From: Clarkia xantiana subsp. parviflora
Lineage: Eukaryota > Streptophyta > Magnoliopsida > Myrtales > Onagraceae
NCBI GenBank assembly: GCA_036873135.1
Contig: JAPTYO010000002.1
Location: 38,059,452 to 38,123,451 of the forward strand
Length of the DNA: 64,000 bases
Direction of reading: 5' to 3'
Part shown: one piece after another, positions 54,742 through 61,918 of the stretch
How the letters are laid out: every line of letters starts with the position of its first letter
Numbering within the stretch: the stretch's first letter is position 1
The notes under the pieces: generated by a model
Database searches by the model: none
The model's input: only the letters and a program-made list of their open reading frames with translations
What the model was told of the DNA's origin: nothing
Position numbers and translations under genes: made by a program

Positions 54742-56075
54742 CCATTGTTGATGACCATTCAAGGGCAACTTGGGTTTACTTGATGAGGCACAAAAGTGAC
54801 ACTTTCTTGCACATCAAGAATTTCTTAATCATGGTGAAGAATCAATTTGGTACAATGGTCAAGACTTTGAGGAGTGATAATGGGACTGAGTTCATCAATT
54901 CAGTTTGCAAAGGTTTGCTTCTTCAATTTGGCATCCTCCATCAAACTAGTTGTGTGCATACACCACAACAAAATGGAAGGGTGGAACGCAAACATAGGGA
55001 CATACTCAACATTGCTAGAGCTATAAGGTTTCAAGCATCCATGCCATTGAGGCATTGGGGGTATTGCATACTCAATGCTTGTTACTTACTCAACAGGCTA
55101 CCCACTTCTATCTTGAAGTTTAAGTCACCTATAGAAGTGTTATATGGCAAAGCCCCTTCCCTTCATCACTTGAGAACTATAGGTTGTCTATGCTTTTCAA
55201 CCAAATTGAACAACCATGACAAGTTTAGTCCAAGGGCTGAACCATGCATTCTAATGGGATATTCAACCTCCCAAAAAGGGTACCTTGTGATGAACATTTC
55301 AAACTCAGTCTTTCATGTTTCAAGAGATGTTCATTTGCATGAAGATATCTTCCCCTTTAGCATGTCAAAGGATGCTCTAAAGGCTCTTATTCCATCTTGC
55401 TTGGGAGTCAAGCAACCCTTTGAGGATTTACAACTTGAGAGTCCATCCTATTTTGACATGGATATATCAAGCAACACTCCTCCCATTGAGGTTCCTACAC
55501 CTCAAATGGATGATCAAGCACCTCAGATTGAGGTTCAAGCACCTCAACAACCAATTGAAGAAGCTCCACCCCAACCTTCCAATCTAAGAAGGAGCCTGAG
55601 AATTGCACAACTACACCCACCACCCCCTAGGAGGAGTGCAAGGCTTGCTGAACTCAAAAAAAGATCAAGTTCAAATGTCATTTTTGGAATGGAGAAGTAT
55701 GTATCCTATGACAACTTGGGTCCACAATACAAATGCTTCTTGGCTGCCTTTGACAAGATCAAAGAACCAACCACTTATAAACAAGCAATCAAAGACTCAA
55801 AATGGATCTTAGCTATGAAGGAAGAAATGCAAGCCCTTCAGAACAACAACACTTGGGAGCTAATGGAACTTCCACAAGGAAAATCTTCAATTGGTTGCAA
55901 ATGGGTATTTAAAGTCAAATACAATTCTGATGGTTCCATTGAAAGACACAAAGCAAGATTGGTTGCCAAGGGATTCACTCAGATTGAAGGGACTGATTTC
56001 AATGAGACGTTCTCCCCTGTTGTCAAAATGGACACAGTGAGGATCATATTAGCTTTGGCAGCTGCCAAGTCATAA
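54684..56075 (+). CDS. Integrase core and RT start of element E
   Basis: Integrase core: first D in MDLWGPYKVPTF, second D in TLRSDNGTEFINS, E in QQNGRVERKHRDIL. It continues through RPNRLPTSILKFKSP-type text (LLNRLPTSILKFKSPIEVLY) and a Pro-rich linker with RRSLRIAQ and RRSARLAEL. Copia RT starts at AIKDSKWILAMKEEMQALQN, NNTWELMELPQGKSSIGCKW and KARLVAKGFTQIEGTDFNET. A TAA at 56073-56075 interrupts it; the next frame continues in phase, so this is a nonsense mutation (a single C to T change would suffice). Confidence 0.9.
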   Translation: MDLWGPYKVPTFKNNQYFLTIVDDHSRATWVYLMRHKSDTFLHIKNFLIMVKNQFGTMVKTLRSDNGTEFINSVCKGLLLQFGILHQTSCVHTPQQNGRVERKHRDILNIARAIRFQASMPLRHWGYCILNACYLLNRLPTSILKFKSPIEVLYGKAPSLHHLRTIGCLCFSTKLNNHDKFSPRAEPCILMGYSTSQKGYLVMNISNSVFHVSRDVHLHEDIFPFSMSKDALKALIPSCLGVKQPFEDLQLESPSYFDMDISSNTPPIEVPTPQMDDQAPQIEVQAPQQPIEEAPPQPSNLRRSLRIAQLHPPPPRRSARLAELKKRSSSNVIFGMEKYVSYDNLGPQYKCFLAAFDKIKEPTTYKQAIKDSKWILAMKEEMQALQNNNTWELMELPQGKSSIGCKWVFKVKYNSDGSIERHKARLVAKGFTQIEGTDFNETFSPVVKMDTVRIILALAAAKS

Positions 56076-56078
56076 GGA

Positions 56079-57365
56079 TTGTACCACATGGAAGTAAACA
56101 ATGCATTTCTTCAAGGTGATCTAAATGAAGAAGTGTATATGGACATTCCCCAAGGTTTCAATCATTCCAAGTCTCTTGAGGGATATCCCAAACATGTATG
56201 CAAGCTCAAGAAGTCCTTGTATGGTCTTAAACAAGCTTCAAGACAATGGAACATCAAGCTCACCCAAACCTTATTGAAGAATGGGTACAAGCAATGTGCC
56301 TCAGATCATTCCTTGTTCACCAAGATACAAGGTGATGACAAAGTTTTTCTTCTCACCTATGTTGATGATCTTCTAATCACTGGTTCCAACACCAAGATGA
56401 TCAATCAATTGAAAAGCACACTCCAAACACACTTCAAACTGAAGGATTTAGGAGACTTGAGATACTTTTTGGGACTAGAAGTTGCAAGATCAGATAGAGG
56501 TCTTGTAATCAACCAAAGGAAGTATGCAATTGAGCTTATTGAAGATGCTGGCCTAGGGGCTGCAAGGCCTGCTGAAACCCCTATGGAATTCAATGTCAAA
56601 CTCACCACACATGAGTATGACAAAGCAACTAACTCAAACACTGATGATACACTCTTGGAGGATGCCACTTCTTATAGGAGGATCATTGGCAAGTTGCTAT
56701 ATCTTACAATGACAAGGCCAGACATTAGCTTTTCAATACAAAGACTTAGTCAATTTGTTGACAAACCAAAGAAGTCTCATCATGATGCAGTCATCAGATA
56801 CATTAAAGGCACTCCAGGACAAGGATTGATCTATCCTTCCAACAACAAACTCAATTTGAGCTTGTTTTGTGACTCTAATTGGGATGCTTGCCCCTTTAGT
56901 ACGACATCAGTCAGTGCTTATTGTGTCAAGCTAGGTGAAGCCATGATAGCCTGGAAAGTAAAGAAGCAAGACACCATTTCCTTATCAAGTGCTGAAGCAG
57001 AGTATAGATGTCTAAGAGTTGCAATTCAGGAGGCACTTTGGGTGGGGAGAATACTCAAGGAACTTGGCATACAAGTAAATCTTCCTATCCCAATACACAC
57101 AGATAGCCAGGCAGCTATGAAGATTGCAAAGAATCCCATGTTCCATGAGCGCACCAAGCACATTGAGCTAGACTGCCACTTCACAAGACACCATATTCAA
57201 CAAGGGATCATTGGTGTCCATTACATTCCTTCAAAGGAACAACTTGCTGACTTGCTTACCAAGGCATTGGTAAAGAATCAGCACTTAGCTTTGCTAAAGC
57301 TATATGGAATCAAGGATGTCTTTCAAGAAAGAAGAGAAGAAGAAGAAAAGGATGGGAGAATATAG
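56079..57365 (+). CDS. RT and RNase H of element E
   Basis: In phase with the previous frame. RT: MEVNNAFLQGDLNEEVYMDI, KKSLYGLKQASRQWNIKL, catalytic LTYVDDLLITG (YVDD from 56358) and DLRYFLGLEVARSDRG. RNase H: LFCDSNWDACPFSTTSVSAY, LSSAEAEYRCLRVAIQEALW, HTDSQAAMKIAKNPMFHERT and KHIELDCHFTRHHIQQG. It ends GRI with its TAG (57363-57365) inside the first bases of the 3' LTR, so the polypurine tract is read as coding sequence. Confidence 0.92.
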   Translation: MYHMEVNNAFLQGDLNEEVYMDIPQGFNHSKSLEGYPKHVCKLKKSLYGLKQASRQWNIKLTQTLLKNGYKQCASDHSLFTKIQGDDKVFLLTYVDDLLITGSNTKMINQLKSTLQTHFKLKDLGDLRYFLGLEVARSDRGLVINQRKYAIELIEDAGLGAARPAETPMEFNVKLTTHEYDKATNSNTDDTLLEDATSYRRIIGKLLYLTMTRPDISFSIQRLSQFVDKPKKSHHDAVIRYIKGTPGQGLIYPSNNKLNLSLFCDSNWDACPFSTTSVSAYCVKLGEAMIAWKVKKQDTISLSSAEAEYRCLRVAIQEALWVGRILKELGIQVNLPIPIHTDSQAAMKIAKNPMFHERTKHIELDCHFTRHHIQQGIIGVHYIPSKEQLADLLTKALVKNQHLALLKLYGIKDVFQERREEEEKDGRI

Positions 57366-57636
57366 AGTATATAAGTTGATATGCTCACATTGCATCTTGT
57401 TACTTACACTTGCATTTACTTCCATCATGTCATTAGATGATTCTATAAGGCTATTATATGGTGCATATATCATGTAGTACATGTTACATGGTATATGCAC
57501 CTTGGTGCACCAAGTTAGGCACATAGGATAGTTAGTCCTAGTTGGTGATCTTTATCACCTAGTATATATAGTTTACCTCTTGAATTGTAATCCCTAATCA
57601 TCAATCAACAAATGATTCAACCTACTAAAGATATTA
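57361..57636 (+). repeat. Element E 3' LTR
   Basis: 276 bp with four differences from 51903-52178. AAAAGGATGGGAGAA just before it is the polypurine tract. Confidence 0.93.
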
Positions 57637-57641
57637 TTGGC

Positions 57642-58186
57642 CAACCCATCTCCCCTAGGGAGGGGTTGGGTGGCCACACCCTACCCCTACTCTTAGGGGT
57701 CGGATTTTCTCTCCGCCCCCAAGGGCCCTGGCACCGTTTCCCGACTCCCACACTTAGATTATTTCCGCCAACCTCTCCATGCTTTAAGGTTTTAATTATG
57801 TGATCAAGGACTAATTAATTGTGTTTAAAGGTTAACGATGTCATTAAGTCACCTTAATGACACCGTTGCCTATAAATACAACCCTTCCACCATTCATTGG
57901 ATGATCTTGATTACTTGCACATTTTTAGCTCTGGCTTCTCTCTACATTTTATCTCTCTAGAAGTATTCTGACTTAAGCATCGGAGAGGGTTCATCAAGCA
58001 CCATCCCCCCCCCCCCTCCGTGCTTGATACTGCCCCTCTTGCAGGGTAGCAAGGAGCAGAGAGACAAGGAAGTGGAAGAGTAGGAAACGGTACGAAAGAC
58101 CCCGAGGAGCACATAACCCGACATCACATTAGTGGGAGATAAGCTCTAAGTTAGCGATCCGTTGACTCAGACCTTATAACCTAACA
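57642..58186 (+). repeat. Element F 5' LTR, second part
   Basis: It continues the A-family LTR: one or two palindromic units, TATAAATA (57871-57878), inverted repeat 57839-57862, a poly-C run near 58007, end AACCTAACA. The purine-rich 20-bp repeats of A are absent. Confidence 0.88.
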
Positions 58187-58187
58187 C

Positions 58188-58204
58188 TTGGCGCCGTCTG
58201 CGGT
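58188..58204 (+). other. Primer binding site of element F
   Basis: TTGGCGCCGTCTGCGG one base after the LTR. Confidence 0.75.
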
Positions 58205-58237
58205 TTTCGAACAAGAAGCCTGGCAATAGCTAGAGCT

Positions 58238-58582
58238 ATGGCGAATAGCCTACCATCTAGAGAGAATCGCCCACCTGGGGGCAACAGGCAAGGGAGACAA
58301 CCTATGCCTCCAGCAAAGCCTAACCCAGAGAAAAGGCCTGCACATCCGGAACCTCAGGTAGCCCCAGAAGCACCCCAACCTGACAATCAGGGAGGACCCT
58401 CACGCCCAGCTAGAGCTGAGTCTTCCCCTGCCACGACCCCCATGGCTCAGAGACCACATGGGCAAGGGGGCAACATAGAGGGTCATCCTAGGAATAGCCA
58501 ATCCGGGGGCAAACCCATGGAAAATCATGGAGCATCACCTGCAAACCTAAAGGAAAACATCCTTTTTAGGTTCAAGTCCTAA
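58238..58582 (+). CDS. Gag N-terminal remnant of element F
   Basis: 114 residues, MANSLPSRENRPPGGNRQ onward. Pro-, Gln- and Gly-rich with no capsid or zinc knuckle. Length and composition resemble the N-terminal tail of Tat Gag (compare MTSTRSMTAGKQRRQGQSGG in B). The A copy of the same frame is broken. The end (LKENILFRFKS) lies past the join created by the internal deletion relative to A. A short leader peptide rather than a working Gag; whether it is translated is unknown. Confidence 0.45.
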   Translation: MANSLPSRENRPPGGNRQGRQPMPPAKPNPEKRPAHPEPQVAPEAPQPDNQGGPSRPARAESSPATTPMAQRPHGQGGNIEGHPRNSQSGGKPMENHGASPANLKENILFRFKS

Positions 58583-59565
58583 TTCAAAGGAAGTCTATAA
58601 TCAAGATTCAAGGTGGGAGGAGCATGACCAATGTGACACTCCCTAAAGGCATCGAAGAATACTCCAATGTAAAGGAAAATGCGAAGCACACTATGTACCA
58701 CAACACTTCAAGAAGATTATCACAGCCCGGTCAGACCCCCCATGCCCGAGCAAGGAGCATGGATCAGATTGACTAGTCTGAAATACACCTTCGAGATTAA
58801 CAACTCAAGACACCATGCTATGAGAAAGCTATTCAACCTAAATACAATCCCTTCCAAGATACGTTACTCCTGCTCTATCATCACCGCAAAAGTGTTTTTT
58901 CTAAAAAAACACAAGGAAGGGGGGGAAAGAATTTACGAGCACCCCTAGGATACAAACACTGCCACATCCTAGTTATCAAGAGAATGAAAATAACCCTCAC
59001 CCACCCAAAGCAAAAGCTCTCCACCCAACCTCTAAAGATACATCCAACAAAGGCATTATCCAAACCATGCCTATGACTGAAACAAGCAAGCATGAGAAAG
59101 AGTAAGTCCTACAAGGGACACACATCGCATCCAAACAAGCAGACAAGGGAGCCCCAAGCATAAGGGGTACCCAATCAAGAAAATGAACAAGGGGCCTTCA
59201 ACGGCCAAACATGAAAGGCGGTATGACCACCAAGCAACTTGGGGGGCACCAAACGAACAAGTGCTTGGTAGTCCACCTAAATGTAAAAGAAGATATTGGA
59301 AGCAGAAGATCACATGAGCATGCAATACCACTTCTCCTAGAAGAGGTCACATAAGAGGAAAACATCCTCAACTCCCTGTACGAACTCGTCCTAAGTTGGC
59401 AACACACAAACAACGCCCTCGGAAGGTGATCTCCCACATTGAAGAAAAAGTGTGGTAACAGGCAATATCATGGAAAGAAAACTCAAGTAAAGATCTAAAA
59501 GGCGTATCAAAGACACACCCTACATGGGGAGTGACACAAGGTAAAGTAATATTCTGAGCCCTCCG
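58583..59565 (+). other. Element F internal noncoding region
   Basis: Homologous to A 4650-5590. A short insertion around 58845-58905 is not in A. No gene. Confidence 0.55.
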
Positions 59566-60320
59566 AGAGCCTATCCCGGGAACAGATTCGACGCTCCCAA
59601 GAGCGTATCTTGAGAGTAGTTTTCATACTACGACCCTCGATGCCCCCAAGAGCGTATCTTGAGAGTAGTTTTCATACTACGACCCTCGACGCCCCCAAGA
59701 GCGTATCTTGAGAGTAGTTTTCATACTACGACCCTCGACGCCCCCAAGAGCGTATCTTGAGAGTAGTTTTCATACTACGACCCTCGACGCCCCCAAGAGC
59801 GTATCTTGAGAGTGGTTTCCAAAAACTACGACCTTCGACGCCCCCAAGAGCGTATCTTGAGGTAGATTTCAAACTACCAGATTCGACGCCCCCAAGAGCG
59901 TATCTTGAGGTAGATTTCAAACTACCAGATTCGACGCCCCCAAGAGCGTATCTTGAGGTAGACTTCAAACTACCAGATTCGACGCCCCCAAGAGCGTATC
60001 TTGAGGTAGATTTCAAACTACCAGATTCGACGCCCACCAAGAGCGTATCTTTGGTCTAACACCTGTGCTCTCCGGGAGCCTATCCTGTGAAACGTTAAGT
60101 GCCCTCCGAGAGCCTATCTCGTGAACAGATTTCGACGCCCACCAAGAGCGTATCTTTGGTCTAACACCTGTGCCCTCCGGGAGCCTATCCTGTGAAACGT
60201 TAAGTGCCCTCCGAGAGCCTGTCTCGCGAAAAGATTTGGACGCCCACCAAGAGCGTATCTTTGGTCCAACACCAGTACCTTCCGAGAGTCTATCTCGTGA
60301 AATATTCACTACGCCCCTAT
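59566..60320 (+). repeat. Hairpin-bearing tandem array of element F
   Basis: Same family of 48-49 bp units as A 5590-6340, with more uniform copies: first GTAGT..ACTAC tails, then GGTAG..CTACC tails, then units with GAGCCTATCCTGTG. Frames through it are artefacts. Confidence 0.88.
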
Positions 60321-60950
60321 GAGGGTATCTGAAGAGATCATTGCACCATACAAAGAAGAATACCATGAAACAATTTTTCACAAGGCAAAGAGATATGATG
60401 AATACTTAATGTTTGTTCTTGATGAGATAGCAGGTATGATGTGAAGGAAAACACAAAAGAAAGATAAGTAAAGGAAAGCATATACAAGGGAGAAGTCCAT
60501 GACCAAAGGATCATATACAGAAGCACAAGAGGTTATCATGAAAAGTAACGAGTTATCCTACCATCCATATCACAAGTCAAGAGAAGTATCTCAAAGGAAC
60601 CCAACACCACCAAGAAGGATAGCAAAGACATGAAATCCAAAGTTCAAGGCTCTCAAAATAAACTCGACCCATCAAGAAGAGGAATTGCCTTACAAGTCGC
60701 ACAAAGCAACCTCCGACAAACGTTATTATCTTGCATGTCGCCCTCGCGTGACCTATGCTCGTATCAGACTTGAACATCGTCAAGCACAACTCATGAAGGA
60801 GACATCTAAAAAGCATGAAGGATACAACATCCTGCAAGACGAGACATCAGGACCTAACCCAACAAACATAGCCTAAACAAAAGGCAACTATAGCAATGAA
60901 GGCTCTCCAATGAGAAAGGAATACTAAAGCACAACTCCATACATCGTGAT
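60321..60950. other. Spacer between arrays of element F
   Basis: Matches A 6341-6955 closely. No gene is accepted. Confidence 0.5.
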
Positions 60951-60952
60951 GT

Positions 60953-61147
60953 GGCTATCATGTCCACATAACACGAGGTGGCTATCATGTCCACATACCC
61001 TGAAGTGGCTATAATGTCCACATACCCTGAAGTGGCTATCATGTCCACAAACCCTGAAGTGGCTATCATGTCCACATACCTTGAAGTGGCTATCATGTCC
61101 ACATACCCTGAAGTGGCTATCATGTCCACATACCTTGAAGTGGCTAT
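60953..61147 (+). repeat. 27-bp tandem array of element F, cut by G
   Basis: Seven copies of the GAAGTGGCTATCATGTCCAC plus ATACCCT unit, interrupted at 61147 by the G LTR. Confidence 0.9.
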
Positions 61148-61864
61148 TGATGGGTTCGGTCACAGCCGTTAGGCTCATTGACGGCGAGGAAATGACAATA
61201 GGCCCGGTGGGCCCGGAACGAAGGCCAAGATGGTCCAGATAAAGGGTCCCGACGAAGGGAGTCCCGATGATGAAAGGTCCCGACAGAGTCGGTCCCGATA
61301 GACGAGCTGGAAGCTCCCGATGAGAAGCCTCTAAGTAGGCCCCGATGACGAATCCCTGAGAAGAATAGGCCCTGTCACGATGACGAGGGGCCCCGAGCGG
61401 TGACACAACGAGATAACTCTGGAGTCCCCGACGGGAGTCGGGACTCGTTATCAGAGGATAAGGCCGGGATACGCGGGGCGTGGCCAAGATACGCGGAACG
61501 TGGTTAAGATACACGGAGCGTGGCCGAGATACGCGGGGCGTGGCCGAGATAAGCGAGATCATGGCCTAGATAGGCGGGATCACCCCCGAGATACGCGGGA
61601 TACGGGCTAACCACCCCCAACGGTTCACCAGGTAACTGAGGTGTCTCTTCGCCTATAAAAGGGCAAGAGATCACCTCAGATGGATTACGTTGAGTTGAAT
61701 ATACTTTGATATCTGTTACTTGCCAGTCAGACGAAGTACTCATTTAAGCATCGGAGAGGGATTCTGGGTCACCGCCCGGTCTATCCCCTCTTGCAGGATT
61801 GCGTGGAGCAAAGGAGCTAGGATTGCCGTCAAGATCCATACCGGAGTTCCACCGTGATCCAACA
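61148..61864 (+). repeat. Element G 5' LTR (717 bp)
   Basis: It begins TGATGGGTTCGGTC and ends GATCCAACA. About five GTGGCCGAGATACGCGG-type short repeats lie at 61460-61600, more than in B. TATAAAA at 61654-61660. Confidence 0.9.
61636..61679 (+). promoter_or_regulatory. LTR promoter of G: TATA box enclosed in an inverted repeat
   Basis: CTGAGGTGTCTCTT (61636-61649) pairs with AAGAGATCACCTCAG (61665-61679) with one bulged A; the TATA box lies in the loop. Relative to B, two base pairs differ by changes in both arms. Confidence 0.6.
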
Positions 61865-61918
61865 TTGGCGCCGTCTGTGGGAATCAAACAAAAAGCTGAT
61901 ATTCCTTCTACTCGATCG

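Larger units (their letters stand above)
51903..57636 (+). mobile_element. Element E: copia element with TA..TA LTR ends (5.7 kb)
   Basis: LTRs 51903-52178 and 57361-57636 (276 bp each, four differences by eye), 5-bp duplicate TTGGC at 51898-51902 and 57637-57641. LTR termini are TATAGAG and GATATTA and not TG..CA; the duplicate and the abutting primer site fix these limits. The coding region is complete apart from one frameshift (about 54675) and one stop (56073-56075). Such non-canonical ends are known for a subset of plant copia elements. Confidence 0.95.
51722..61147 (+). mobile_element. Element F: non-autonomous element of the A family, hosting E and G
   Basis: The LTR starts TGATGGATATACGCCC at 51722, is split by E at 51902/57637, and ends CCTAACA at 58186. 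Primer site TTGGCGCCGTCTGCGG follows. The internal region matches A but lacks the A 2400-4575 segment. It is cut by G at 61148. The 3' LTR is outside the window. More diverged from the two A LTRs than they are from each other. Confidence 0.85.
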
